38,814 nt of DNA from Ruminococcaceae bacterium YRB3002 (GCA_900099715.1 FMTG01000027.1:1-38814); one strand, 5' to 3'; numbered from the stretch's first letter, positions 16,382 to 24,991 are shown. Translations and numbers: made by a program. Notes: generated by a model not told the origin, from the letters alone.

Positions 16382-17874
16382 CTGTGATGTGCGATAATCT
16401 GGGTGACCAGATAAGCAGCGCATCTATCGGTGGAACAGATGGAATGAATTCAGGAATTATCACGGTCAATGGTGGTACTGTCATTGCTCAAAGCAACGGT
16501 AATGGAAGCGCAATAGGTGGTGGCTCACACGCACAGGGAACAGCCGTTATTAATGGTGGAAGGGTCACTGCAAGCTGCGGAAAATATAATGGTCCTGCTG
16601 CTATAGGCGGCGGCTTCAGTGGCAAAGGCGTCGTAACTATCAATGGCGGTATAGTTACCGCAACAAACAGCGCCGGAGCAGCAGCAATCAGCGGAGGCGT
16701 TAACGGTCAGGGTATCGTAGTCATCAACGGCGGTGTTATAAATGCGACTAACAGTAACAGCGAGGGCTACCAGGGTCTTGGCATCGGAAACGGCTGGAAA
16801 TCCGCCGGATACAGCGGAGATGAGCTCGGCAGTGTAACACTGAACTATGGTGATAACGGCGTAAGCATCACATCAACCGGATATTATGGCGCTAACGTGA
16901 CACTCGCAAAAGAGTTCACTGACGGAACACAAACTTACGAAGCAGGACCCGTGGCTGACAACACAACCCTCGAGAATACGACACTGAGACCTTCGGTGTC
17001 AGTAGCCGGTTATACTGTATCTCTTGACGGAACCATCAGTGTTAATTATCACATGGCTCTGACTTCAGAAATCGCAGGACATCCTAATGCATATATGGAG
17101 TTTACAGTGGGAGGCAAAGAGCCCCAGAAGGTTTATCTTGAGGATGCGAAGCAAAAGGAGGTTAAAGGGATAATCTACTGTGTATTCAGATGTAATGTCC
17201 CCGCCAAAGATATGACTACTTATATCAGTGCAAAGCTGGTTGACGGAGATGCTGTTATCCCGGTAAAGTCTTTTACCGTTAAGGATTATGCTGATTATCT
17301 GCTCAACCCAGAGAACGAGCATCCTGACTACGCTAAGGCGAAAGATCTTGTTGTCGCGCTGATCAATTATGGAGTTTATGCCCAGAAGTATTTCGACGTG
17401 AATCCCGGGTCACCGGCAAATGAGGGATGCGCGTACAGCGAATCCTTCTTGGAGGCAGTCACGATACCCGATGATGATGATTATACAAAATATTACAAGA
17501 GCTTGCCTGATGGAATTGTTACATTTGCGGGAGTATCTCTGTCTCTTAAGTCTGAGACTACTTTGTCCTTCTATTTTAAGAGTGATGAGACATTGTCTTT
17601 TTACTGTGATGATGAGACAAAGACGGTAGAGACGGTAGTTCCCGTAAGTACCGGCGGATACTATATAGCATGTGTGCGTGGGATAACGGCTTCAGAACTC
17701 GGACGTCCGATCACGTTGAATGTTAAGGTCAACGGCGCCGGGTACTATGTCACCTACTGCCCTATGACGTACTGTTATAAAGTCCTTAATAGCGGCAGTG
17801 ATGATGTGGATCTTCAGAACGTGTGCAAAGCACTTTATCTGTATTACATCGAGATGGGTAAATATACTCCTTAA
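16351..17874 (+). CDS. 3' part of a surface protein with glycine-rich beta-helix repeats
   Basis: About 500 residues, continuing the fragment before it. Residues 15-150 contain repeated units of the type GxITVNGGTVIAQSNGNGSAIGGG, at least five copies built on INGG-x-V-x-A and IGGG, which form a right-handed beta-helix in related surface proteins. The C-terminal region (from about 215) has TVSLDGTISVNYHMAL, SFTVKDYADYLL, LVVALINYGVYAQKYF and VCKALYLYYIEMGKYTP, a module seen at the ends of many clostridial surface proteins. The ATG at 16351 has no good ribosome site and no signal peptide, so this part is probably not expressed alone. Adhesion or carbohydrate binding is the likely ancestral role. 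Confidence 0.75.
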   Translation: MGQNRDSGKLTVMCDNLGDQISSASIGGTDGMNSGIITVNGGTVIAQSNGNGSAIGGGSHAQGTAVINGGRVTASCGKYNGPAAIGGGFSGKGVVTINGGIVTATNSAGAAAISGGVNGQGIVVINGGVINATNSNSEGYQGLGIGNGWKSAGYSGDELGSVTLNYGDNGVSITSTGYYGANVTLAKEFTDGTQTYEAGPVADNTTLENTTLRPSVSVAGYTVSLDGTISVNYHMALTSEIAGHPNAYMEFTVGGKEPQKVYLEDAKQKEVKGIIYCVFRCNVPAKDMTTYISAKLVDGDAVIPVKSFTVKDYADYLLNPENEHPDYAKAKDLVVALINYGVYAQKYFDVNPGSPANEGCAYSESFLEAVTIPDDDDYTKYYKSLPDGIVTFAGVSLSLKSETTLSFYFKSDETLSFYCDDETKTVETVVPVSTGGYYIACVRGITASELGRPITLNVKVNGAGYYVTYCPMTYCYKVLNSGSDDVDLQNVCKALYLYYIEMGKYTP

Positions 17875-17948
17875 GATCTTTTGGACAGGATCAGTGCGGA
17901 GGCTGCTTCTCTTGGGGTAGCCACTTTTTATGTTATCTGTACTGCAGA

Positions 17949-17957
17949 TGATATAAT
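17949..17957 (+). promoter_or_regulatory. Extended -10 promoter
   Basis: TGATATAAT about 23 bp before ATG 17980, giving a very short leader that starts close to the ribosome site GGGAGGA at 17964-17970. No clear -35 box. Confidence 0.45.
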
Positions 17958-17979
17958 GATACTGGGAGGACAACGCGAA

Positions 17980-18321
17980 ATGACAACACAAAACCCGGCT
18001 GTTACCAGACGCAAGGGCAACATCTTGGCTGTTGCCGCTGTTATTGTTGGCATCATTAGCCTGATACTGGGGCTTGTGTCGTTCTGGTTTGTATTCTGGC
18101 TTGCCTATGGCCGGCAGAATCACGACGTGATCATGACCTCGGCCCTGTCGTTGCTGCTGGTGGTTCCGATATTGCTGGCAATTACCATGAGCATCATTGC
18201 AAAGGTCAGAGGGGCTTACACGGCAATAATGATAGGTGGGATCATACCTGCGGTCCTTGCCTTAGGACCTGTTGCGCTGAATGCATATATTCTGATCTAT
18301 TACATAGGCTTGACCTACTGA
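17980..18321 (+). CDS. Small membrane protein, DUF4190-like
   Basis: 113 residues with three hydrophobic segments (about 13-41, 50-69 and 77-108). The shape, a short polar N-terminus followed by AVAAVIVGIISLILGL, resembles DUF4190-type membrane proteins, but this is a loose match. The start at 17980 has GGGAGGA nine bases upstream; the longer frame from 17881 has none and would place the start before the promoter. The acetyltransferase-like gene follows 26 bp after, probably in the same transcript. No function can be given. Confidence 0.65.
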   Translation: MTTQNPAVTRRKGNILAVAAVIVGIISLILGLVSFWFVFWLAYGRQNHDVIMTSALSLLLVVPILLAITMSIIAKVRGAYTAIMIGGIIPAVLALGPVALNAYILIYYIGLTY

Positions 18322-18347
18322 GCTCTGAATTAGGGAGGATGATACAG

Positions 18348-19007
18348 ATGAATTATAAGGTGGTAGACAGAGAGACATACTACAGAAAAGGCGTGTTTCG
18401 TCATTTCTCGGAGGATTGCAAGTGTTCCGTCTCCATGACGGCGCGGATCGACGTTACGGACCTTGCTGAGTATTCAAAAAGATCAGGGACAAAGTTCTAT
18501 ATCAATTTCCTGTTTATCCTGTCAAAGGTTTTGAATTCACGCGAGGATTACAGGATGGGATATCTGTGGCAGACGGATGAACTGATCTGTTACGATGTGA
18601 TTAATCCTATACAGTATGTATTTCATGAGAATACTGAGACCTGCACTCCGGTATATACTGAATATTGTGAGGATTATGATAGGTTCTACGCTGCTGCCCT
18701 GCGTGATGTTGAAGAGGCGAAGAAGACAAGGGAATACGGGCTGGATGCGGAAAACCATCCGAACTGGTTCGACGCATCGTACATATCATGGCTGTCTTAT
18801 GATTCACTGAATATTGAGCTTCCTGACGGATATCTTTATTTTGCTCCGATCGTCAACTGGGGTAAATACAGGGAAGAAAACGGAAGACTTGTCATGCCTG
18901 TGACCGTCCGCATGAATCATGCGGTTGCTGACGGTTTTCTTGTTGCAAACGTATTCTTCCTTCTGGAGAAAGAGATACGATCATTTGCAGGAACAGATCG
19001 GGAATAA
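18348..19007 (+). CDS. Chloramphenicol acetyltransferase-like protein (CAT type A family)
   Basis: 219 residues, the usual length of type A CAT proteins. Sequence landmarks run along the fold: YRKGVFRHFSEDCKCSVSMTARIDVT near the start, KFYINFLFILSKVLN, and the active-site stretch MNHAVADGFLVANVFFLL with His191 and Asp195, the HxxxDG signature. The first histidine of the usual HH pair is Asn. Known relatives transfer an acetyl group from acetyl-CoA to chloramphenicol or to other hydroxyls; many genomic homologues are not resistance genes. ATG 18348 is chosen because GGGAGG (18333-18338) is nine bases away; ATG 18339 touches it. Confidence 0.85.
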   Translation: MNYKVVDRETYYRKGVFRHFSEDCKCSVSMTARIDVTDLAEYSKRSGTKFYINFLFILSKVLNSREDYRMGYLWQTDELICYDVINPIQYVFHENTETCTPVYTEYCEDYDRFYAAALRDVEEAKKTREYGLDAENHPNWFDASYISWLSYDSLNIELPDGYLYFAPIVNWGKYREENGRLVMPVTVRMNHAVADGFLVANVFFLLEKEIRSFAGTDRE

Positions 19008-19027
19008 GCTGAAAGGAAAATGAAGTT

Positions 19028-19428
19028 ATGAGAAAGACTATGGTGGAATAATCTGTGAAGGTGTAGATGCTTCAGGATTTGATTTCGGTGACGCTGCTTT
19101 CGACACATTCGAATATGAGGGGAAAGTTTATGCCTGCTATCCTAATTATCCGGCAGGTAAAGATATTGTCGTTACCTTCAAGTGTGACGCTGACCTGACA
19201 ATTGAATATGTAGCAAAGGTGGTTGAAGGCGGAGACATAATGCAGAAGGATAACCCTGACAATGATGAAGCAACTGTAATTCATCCAAGTGTAACTCTGA
19301 CAAATGCAGATGGGGTTTATACACTTACGATCCCTGCTGAATTTGTGGAGACAAATTATAATTACTACATCTGCCTTAACGACGGTAATGATAACAGAGT
19401 GGATTTTGGTGTCAGCTGTTTTGTATAA
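19028..19428 (+). pseudogene. Remnant of a secreted protein gene
   Basis: A ribosome site and ATG AGA AAG ACT ATG start at 19028 but stop at once (TAA at 19049). The neighbouring frame (open from 19024 to 19428) encodes about 130 residues: DYGGIICEGVDASGFDFG, EYEGKVYACYPNYPAGKD, IVVTFKCDADLTIEYVAKV and SVTLTNADGVYTLTIP, ending DNRVDFGVSCFV. It looks like a beta-rich extracellular domain whose signal peptide was deleted, with a frame change at the join. It lies 20 bp before the papain-like lipoprotein and may once have been co-expressed. No family recognised. Confidence 0.5.
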
Positions 19429-19447
19429 GAGGAGTACAAGAAAAGGT

Positions 19448-20770
19448 ATGAAGAAATCGTTATCGCTGATGATCTGCATGGCTCTTATTCTGACCGGATG
19501 TCAGACAGTAACGGAATCGTCTGAGACTGTTGCCTCGACGGAGACATCTGAAGCCTCTGAAACATCAGACACACCGGTAACGGAATCCCTGACATCTGCA
19601 ACCGATCAGACCACAGACACGCAGGTAATGCCTGATCTTCATCACGATTACATTCCTTCGGGAGAAGGGTATTTCTCTTTGTTTGACATAGGTTACGGAA
19701 CGCAGATCAAGGCTCAGGTGGCCGGGACATGCTGGGCGTATGCAACTTCGACATGCATCGAATCCACGTACAAGAAGGACCATGACAGGGATATAACCAT
19801 TAACCCGATATCTATTGTTGACCTGGTCTATCACAGGGATAAGGATGAGGGATTCATGCTTAAAGACGGTATCACCCGGCTTGATGCGGGAGGGACCCAG
19901 GAGCAGGTGATTTTCGAGGGGACCGACGGCATGGCAGATGGCTTTACGGTAATCGAAGCCCGTACATATGATGAGGATGACCGTGATGAGATCAAAAATG
20001 CGATCAGGAATGAGGGCGCTGTTGTCATAGGAATCGCTGATAACGACTCGCATATTCAGTATATCGACAACTACACTACGTTAAGAGATACGGATAATAC
20101 TGACGATCACTGCGTTGTTCTGGTCGGATGGGATGATAATTTCCCCAAGGAGTACTTTGTGGAGGAAGCGCCGGAGAACGGTGCCTGGCTGGCACAGAAT
20201 TCCTTTGGCGGTGCGGGGAATATGGCGCTTTACTGGATCTCCTATGATACTTCTCTGTTTGGTGCTGCACATATCGAAGTCAGCGATGAATATTCATGTG
20301 TCGCTAGTTACGACTGCGGAATGTTTGATGAGATATCAACAGGGGATAAGACATGTGTTGCCAACGTCTTCCACCAGGCAGGTCAGCTCTCTGCAGTTGG
20401 GTTCTATATCCCCGCAGAGGATCAGCATGTAACTGTCCATGTTCTTGACGGGCAGTTCGGTGACGAACTCGCCACGGTTGAACGCACATTCGAGTACATT
20501 GGGTATTATATTCTTGAATTGCCCTCTGCACTTACCGTTGATGACTACACTATAGTTGCCGAATACAGCGGTAAAGCACCGGTGGAGGGAAGCCCAGATT
20601 ATGAGGACGAGACCCTCAGTATCGTATGCACATCACACCCCGGAGAATCCTTTGTGAAGGTTAATGGTCAGTGGCTGGACATGAACGATCCTGACACAGC
20701 CGCTGCTGTGGGGCATGACGGTATTCTCAACAATTGCTGTCTGAAGGGACTCTATTCAGCGGCTCAATAA
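19448..20770 (+). CDS. Papain-like (C1A) cysteine protease lipoprotein
   Basis: 440 residues. Lipobox LTGC with Cys18, then a Ser/Thr/Glu-rich stalk to about residue 60. The peptidase domain shows the cysteine site QVAGTCWAYATST (Cys95, Gln90 nearby), the histidine site DDHCVVLVGWDDNF (His221) and the asparagine site WLAQNSFG (Asn251), in the papain order. A C-terminal beta domain (about 275-415) includes VANVFHQAGQLSAVGFYIP and TVHVLDGQFGDELATV, the lectin-like module often found after bacterial C1A domains. It should degrade proteins at the cell surface. The start at 19448 is set by the signal peptide; the frame upstream is noise. The ribosome site is ambiguous (GGAG 14 bases away, AAAAGG one base away). 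Confidence 0.9.
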   Translation: MKKSLSLMICMALILTGCQTVTESSETVASTETSEASETSDTPVTESLTSATDQTTDTQVMPDLHHDYIPSGEGYFSLFDIGYGTQIKAQVAGTCWAYATSTCIESTYKKDHDRDITINPISIVDLVYHRDKDEGFMLKDGITRLDAGGTQEQVIFEGTDGMADGFTVIEARTYDEDDRDEIKNAIRNEGAVVIGIADNDSHIQYIDNYTTLRDTDNTDDHCVVLVGWDDNFPKEYFVEEAPENGAWLAQNSFGGAGNMALYWISYDTSLFGAAHIEVSDEYSCVASYDCGMFDEISTGDKTCVANVFHQAGQLSAVGFYIPAEDQHVTVHVLDGQFGDELATVERTFEYIGYYILELPSALTVDDYTIVAEYSGKAPVEGSPDYEDETLSIVCTSHPGESFVKVNGQWLDMNDPDTAAAVGHDGILNNCCLKGLYSAAQ

Positions 20771-20930
20771 TTCGGGAATACGGTATTCCGTGCAATATGC
20801 GGGAATGTATCCGCACGCGTATCCGGAAAGTATGCAAAAACCATGATTTCAGATACATTCGGTCAAAAGTATCCGGGGTATGTATCTTAAATCAGTAGTT
20901 CAAATCCATTTCCGGATACATTTTCAAAAC
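20771..20930. repeat. Intergenic repeat with GTATCCG motifs
   Basis: Between convergent genes. The octamer-like core GTATCCG(G) occurs several times in both orientations, with a near palindrome GGAATAC-G-GTATTCC at its left end and an inverted pair AGATACAT / ATGTATCT further right. It looks like a repetitive intergenic element (REP-type) or a decayed tandem array; no open frame crosses it. Confidence 0.5.
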
Positions 20931-20971
20931 TGAGTACCCCTGTGTTGACTGCTGTCGGGTTCACCGAAGCT

Positions 20972-21322
20972 TCAGTCAACAAGAGTTCCGTTAAAACTGA
21001 CTTCTGCGAGAGATGTCTCGACGCTGGATATCTTTACCATAATACTGTCTCCATACTCGACCTTATCTGCACTGTCATCAGTAATATAGATCGTGACAAG
21101 GCTGCTGAAATCAGGGGTTGCACCGCTGAAGATCTTTCCATAGGGTGAGTCCTCATTTACGGTAAATTCCACGGTCTTGCCGACGACATCCTCTCCGTTA
21201 TTAAATGCGCGGTATGCTTCGAGAGGGGCCGCGTAGTCTGGACTTTTGCCACAGCCTGAGATCAGGAATATCGTGCAGAAGAGAACGGATAGGATAATAA
21301 GTGTTGATAATGCTTTTTTCAT
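20972..21322 (-). CDS. Small lipoprotein, OB-fold-like
   Basis: 116 residues with signal segment and lipobox SGC at about residue 24. The rest (VVGKTVEFTVNEDSPYGKIF, LVTIYITDDSADKVEYGDSIMVKISSVE) resembles OB-fold tRNA_anti-like domains of secreted small proteins; this is a shape match only. AGGAGG lies eight bases before ATG 21322. It follows the membrane protein gene at 21340 by 17 bp, so both belong to one transcript. Function unknown. Confidence 0.7.
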   Translation of the reverse strand: MKKALSTLIILSVLFCTIFLISGCGKSPDYAAPLEAYRAFNNGEDVVGKTVEFTVNEDSPYGKIFSGATPDFSSLVTIYITDDSADKVEYGDSIMVKISSVETSLAEVSFNGTLVD

Positions 21323-21339
21323 GGTAACTAATCCTCCTG

Positions 21340-21801
21340 TTATTCCGAGATCAGGTTAAGTTCATCGTTAAGCCTTGCAACGATAGCAGTCTCGCCGGGT
21401 CCGTATTCCTTCTTGCCGATAAATGCACTTATATCGTGCTCCTCAAGTCCCCTTACCTTGTATCCGCCGTCGGTCTTTCCGACGACCTGTCCGGCCAGAA
21501 ATTCATAATCGTGATTCTTAATGGCCTTTGACGTCGCGAAAACGTTATACACAGCATATATAGGGAATATGATGCATAACAATCCGAATGCGCTGATAAC
21601 AAACATTTTGAGGAAATATATGAGCAGGAACGCGATAGTGAGCACCACTACGCTTACGATTATAGATGCCGGGATAAGCTTCCATGATGCCGATCTGGAC
21701 TTCTTGAGGAACTGTTGCTCGAGTTCCTCGCTTACAGTAACCGGAGTGAGGTACTGTTTACCGACGGCGTCTTTTACCGAGAATTTTACATCTGCAGCCA
21801 T
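21340..21801 (-). CDS. Membrane protein of unknown function
   Basis: 153 residues. Cytoplasmic N-terminal 40 residues, two adjacent hydrophobic helices (about 43-63 and 67-88), and a hydrophilic C-terminal domain (YEFLAGQVVGKTDGGYKVRGLEEHDISAFIGKKEYGPGETAIVARLNDELNLI) that may be a small beta barrel. GGGAGG lies about seven bases before ATG 21801. First gene of a two-gene operon with the small lipoprotein. It is divergent from the CmpB-like gene at 21889. Confidence 0.65.
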   Translation of the reverse strand: MAADVKFSVKDAVGKQYLTPVTVSEELEQQFLKKSRSASWKLIPASIIVSVVVLTIAFLLIYFLKMFVISAFGLLCIIFPIYAVYNVFATSKAIKNHDYEFLAGQVVGKTDGGYKVRGLEEHDISAFIGKKEYGPGETAIVARLNDELNLISE

Positions 21802-21888
21802 TTCATCCTCCCATTTCCATAATTAAATAATCCGATGTGATTAAACCTCAGAAAACAGGTTGTGTCAACAAGAAACGGAGGTCCTCAT

Positions 21889-22449
21889 ATGATATTATTC
21901 AAAGAGGCAGACGATGCCGGAGGTAATGTGCAGAGTATGGGGAAAGTAAAGCGTATCGCTTTGTTTATGACATATGTTATCGAATTTACAGTCTGTGCTT
22001 TCATCGGCTGGCTTTACGAGGAAGGTCTTGAACTGGTCGTTAACCAGTCTTTTGCTGACCGCGGGATACTTCATCTTCCTATTCTTCCGATATACGGATT
22101 TGGCGGTCTGCTGCTGATATTTATCCTGCGCGGCAGGGAACAAAACCCTGTAACAGTTTTCCTTGTAAGTGCGGCAGTGACAACGGTGCTTGAACTACTG
22201 GCATCGTATCCTCTTGACATGATACTTGGATACATCCCGTGGAGCTATAACGGGTGGTTTTGTAACTATCAGGGACGGATATCGCTTATAAGCTCCGTTA
22301 TTTTCGGTTTGCTCGGAGTGCTTCTGGTGAAGGCTGTCCACCCTCTGTGCCGCAAACTGGAGAAATCAAATGATATTCCGATTATAGTCGTTGGATGTAT
22401 CCTAACAGGAATTGTTGTAACCGATTCTATATTGGTGATAGTTAGGTAA
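21889..22449 (+). CDS. Putative ABC transporter permease, CmpB-like (PF06541-type)
   Basis: 186 residues with five or so hydrophobic segments. The stretch FTVCAFIGWLYEEGLELV, a charged loop, GILHLPILPIYGFGGLLLIF and later WSYNGWFCNYQGRISLISSVIFGLLG is the recognisable pattern of the ABC_trans_CmpB family, membrane proteins annotated as putative permeases but without a proven transporter partner. ATG 21889 has GGAGGT seven bases upstream. No ATPase gene is adjacent, so transport is not supported by context. Confidence 0.8.
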   Translation: MILFKEADDAGGNVQSMGKVKRIALFMTYVIEFTVCAFIGWLYEEGLELVVNQSFADRGILHLPILPIYGFGGLLLIFILRGREQNPVTVFLVSAAVTTVLELLASYPLDMILGYIPWSYNGWFCNYQGRISLISSVIFGLLGVLLVKAVHPLCRKLEKSNDIPIIVVGCILTGIVVTDSILVIVR

Positions 22450-22465
22450 AACGAATAACCGTTTG

Positions 22466-22474
22466 TGTTATAAT
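22466..22474 (+). promoter_or_regulatory. Extended -10 promoter for the MBOAT operon
   Basis: TGTTATAAT, about 46 bp before ATG 22521, with no -35 match. It sits directly before the 14-bp direct repeat in the leader. Confidence 0.55.
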
Positions 22475-22480
22475 ATCCTA

Positions 22481-22508
22481 TAACAAAATACAAGTAACAA
22501 AATACAAG
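22481..22508 (+). repeat. Perfect 14-bp tandem duplication in the leader
   Basis: TAACAAAATACAAG is present twice, end to end (22481-22494 and 22495-22508). The second copy supplies the AAG of the ribosome site AAGG before ATG 22521. Confidence 0.8.
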
Positions 22509-22520
22509 GTGTTTAACTGA

Positions 22521-23963
22521 ATGCTATTTAATTCGCTTGCATATTTGGTATTTCTTCCTGTTGTTTTTTCATTGTACTGGTTGGTCAGTAAGGAATATAG
22601 ATGGCTAGTTGTTCTTGTGGCGAGTTATTGTTTTTATATGTTCAGTGTTCCTGCCTATGGACTGATCATTCTAGGAATAACAATTGTATCGTATGTTTCA
22701 GCAATGATGATCGACAAGACACCCGACAAAAGGAAACGCAAATCTATACTTATTGCGTCAATTGTTGTCTGTATCGGCACACTTATATTTTTCAAATATA
22801 TGGGCTTTGTTGGTAATACAGTTAATTCATTTGCCTCCGTTTTGGGAATGGAAACAGACCTGTTAAGCATTAAGATCATTCTTCCTGTCGGTATATCTTT
22901 CTACACTTTTCAAACTATGAGTTACGTAATAGATGTATACAGGGGCTTAGTTGCGTCAGAGAAACATTTTGGAAAGTTTGCTGCATTCATTGCCTTTTTC
23001 CCGCAGCTTGTTGCTGGACCAATAGAGAGAACATCTAATCTGCTCCCTCAGATCAAGTATCCTCCGGAGTTCTCATATGATAAAGCCATTAGCGGAGTTA
23101 AGCTAATGATATGGGGATACTACAAAAAATTGATGATTGCAGATTTTCTGTCTCCATATGTCCAGAAAGTCTATGGAGGCCCGTATACTTATGATGGGTT
23201 TGCACTGGTAGTAGCGACTATATTCTTTGCAATTCAGATATATTGTGATTTTTCAGGATACTCAGATATTGCAATTGGTACTGCAAAACTCTTCGGTATT
23301 GATCTTATGACAAACTTTAGAAGCCCGTATTTCTCAAAAAGCGTAAGAGAGTTCTGGAGCAGGTGGCATATTTCACTGTCAACATGGTTCAGAGACTATG
23401 TTTATATTCCATTAGGCGGGAACAGGGTTTCCAGAACCCGTCATTGTATCAATTTGATGGTCACATTCCTTGTAAGCGGACTGTGGCATGGTGCCGACTG
23501 GTCTTTTGTGTTGTGGGGCGCAATACATGGGGCAGCACAGGTCATAGAGACTGGATTCCATAACAGAAAAGAAAAGCCGACTGGTAAGATCGTTACGGTG
23601 ATAAAGGTTTTGTTAGTGTTTATATTTACAACATTTGCGTGGATCTTTTTTGTTGCGAATTCAATTGAAGATGCTATATATGTGATAACACACCAGTTTA
23701 ACGGCATATCATTGCCAGTCTCTTACTTGACGAACGGATTTACAACCCTTGGTCTTGTATCAGTTTATGACATTGTGATCATAGGTATTGGATTAACGAT
23801 CCTTTTTATTTACGATCGTCTGTCAGTCAGAGAGGATCTTATTAAGAGGATTGGACATAGATTTCCGGTTTCCCAGTGGTTATTCTATCTAATCCTCGGA
23901 ATGATCATCGTTTTATTCTCTCAGAAAGGAGTACCAGCTGAATTCATCTATTTCCAGTTCTAG
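22521..23963 (+). CDS. MBOAT family O-acyltransferase (AlgI/DltB-like)
   Basis: 480 residues with about eleven membrane helices. Diagnostic stretches: FFPQLVAGPIERTSNLLPQI, YCDFSGYSDIAIGTAKLFGI, FWSRWHISLSTWFRDYVYIPLGG (His283) and SGLWHGADWSFVLWGAIHG (His323, the conserved catalytic histidine). The family moves acyl groups across the membrane onto surface polymers (alginate, teichoic acid or other glycans). The SGNH partner gene follows after 5 bp, the normal AlgI/AlgJ or DltB/DltD-like arrangement. No dltA or dltC is present, so acetylation of a surface polysaccharide is more likely than D-alanylation. Confidence 0.92.
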   Translation: MLFNSLAYLVFLPVVFSLYWLVSKEYRWLVVLVASYCFYMFSVPAYGLIILGITIVSYVSAMMIDKTPDKRKRKSILIASIVVCIGTLIFFKYMGFVGNTVNSFASVLGMETDLLSIKIILPVGISFYTFQTMSYVIDVYRGLVASEKHFGKFAAFIAFFPQLVAGPIERTSNLLPQIKYPPEFSYDKAISGVKLMIWGYYKKLMIADFLSPYVQKVYGGPYTYDGFALVVATIFFAIQIYCDFSGYSDIAIGTAKLFGIDLMTNFRSPYFSKSVREFWSRWHISLSTWFRDYVYIPLGGNRVSRTRHCINLMVTFLVSGLWHGADWSFVLWGAIHGAAQVIETGFHNRKEKPTGKIVTVIKVLLVFIFTTFAWIFFVANSIEDAIYVITHQFNGISLPVSYLTNGFTTLGLVSVYDIVIIGIGLTILFIYDRLSVREDLIKRIGHRFPVSQWLFYLILGMIIVLFSQKGVPAEFIYFQF

Positions 23964-23968
23964 TCGAT

Positions 23969-24916
23969 ATGAAAAAGTTTTTGATTAAGGTTTTTGTTTT
24001 TGTTCTCATTATTGCGGTGCTAACTGTTGCGCTGAACTATGTGTACATGAAGCGGGACAAGTCGGATCTTGATTATACAAGAAAGTACGACAGTATGCCT
24101 GAGAAGATAGTATTATGTAACTTTGGTTCGAGTCACGGACAATATGACTTTAACTACGAAGGCATGGAAGACAGATGTTTTAATTTTGCTCTCCCTTCAC
24201 AGATGCCCTCATATGATCTTAGACTGTTTGAGTATTACAAGGATCGGTTTTCTAATGGTGCTGTGGCATTTATTCCGGTTTCTTATTTCTCAATATTTGG
24301 CACTACGGAATCTGAGGATGACGGATTTCTTAAGAAAAACAAGCGGTATTACAGGATCCTTCCTGCATCAGCCATCAAGGAATATGACATAAAAACAGAT
24401 CTTTACGTAAGATATTTACCATCTATTACCGCTGGAGAGGATTTCTTTATTACAGTATTTACCGATACAAGTACGCCTGTCGATTCAAGATGGTACACGA
24501 AAGCAAGTGATAAAGATATTACAGACGACACGTATACAATGTTTAGCAGGCAGATAGTTAATTACGTCTATGACAAGAATGGTGAGATAATAGTCAATGA
24601 TGAGGAGATAGGTGCTATAAAAGAATTGATCTCGCTCTGCCGTGAGAACAATGTAAGACCAATATTGGTTACTACTCCTTATCTTCATGATTACACCGAT
24701 ATTATACGTGAGAACTATCCGGATTTCTTCGAACGGTTTGATGCGAAAGTCAATGAGATAGTTCAGGAAACCGGAGTTGAATACTATAATTATGCGTTCG
24801 ATGATAGATTCATCAATTCCCGCGATTGGTTCTTCAATTGTGATCATCTTAACAATACCGGCGCAAAAGTATTTGTTGCAACCCTGTTGAGCGATACAGG
24901 TATCTCAGTATCGTAG
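23969..24916 (+). CDS. SGNH/DltD-like membrane-anchored acyl transfer partner
   Basis: 315 residues. One N-terminal membrane helix (3-22), then an extracytoplasmic domain. FGSSHGQYDFN (Ser54/Ser55) is the likely nucleophile block and CDHLNNTGAKVF (Asp292, His293) the matching Asp-His end, as in DltD and AlgJ/AlgX-like SGNH proteins. Middle landmarks are ALPSQMPSYDLRLFEYYKD and VRPILVTTPY. It should pass the acyl group delivered by the MBOAT protein to the polymer outside the membrane. It begins 5 bp after the MBOAT gene and is clearly co-transcribed. Confidence 0.85.
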   Translation: MKKFLIKVFVFVLIIAVLTVALNYVYMKRDKSDLDYTRKYDSMPEKIVLCNFGSSHGQYDFNYEGMEDRCFNFALPSQMPSYDLRLFEYYKDRFSNGAVAFIPVSYFSIFGTTESEDDGFLKKNKRYYRILPASAIKEYDIKTDLYVRYLPSITAGEDFFITVFTDTSTPVDSRWYTKASDKDITDDTYTMFSRQIVNYVYDKNGEIIVNDEEIGAIKELISLCRENNVRPILVTTPYLHDYTDIIRENYPDFFERFDAKVNEIVQETGVEYYNYAFDDRFINSRDWFFNCDHLNNTGAKVFVATLLSDTGISVS

Positions 24917-24991
24917 CCATGTGTTGCCTTCGATTGGTCAGGCAGATATAATTACACCATATGTATTTTCGCGGATAGGAGTGTGTAGAAC

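Noticed and set aside
18339-18347. First ATG for the CAT-like protein
   Set aside because: It touches the Shine-Dalgarno sequence; the ATG at 18348 has proper spacing.
18348-19007. Chloramphenicol resistance gene
   Set aside because: Family membership alone does not show resistance, and the first His of the usual HH pair is Asn; kept as CAT-like.
22521-24916. A dlt operon for D-alanylation
   Set aside because: No dltA or dltC is present; the MBOAT and SGNH pair alone fits general O-acylation better.
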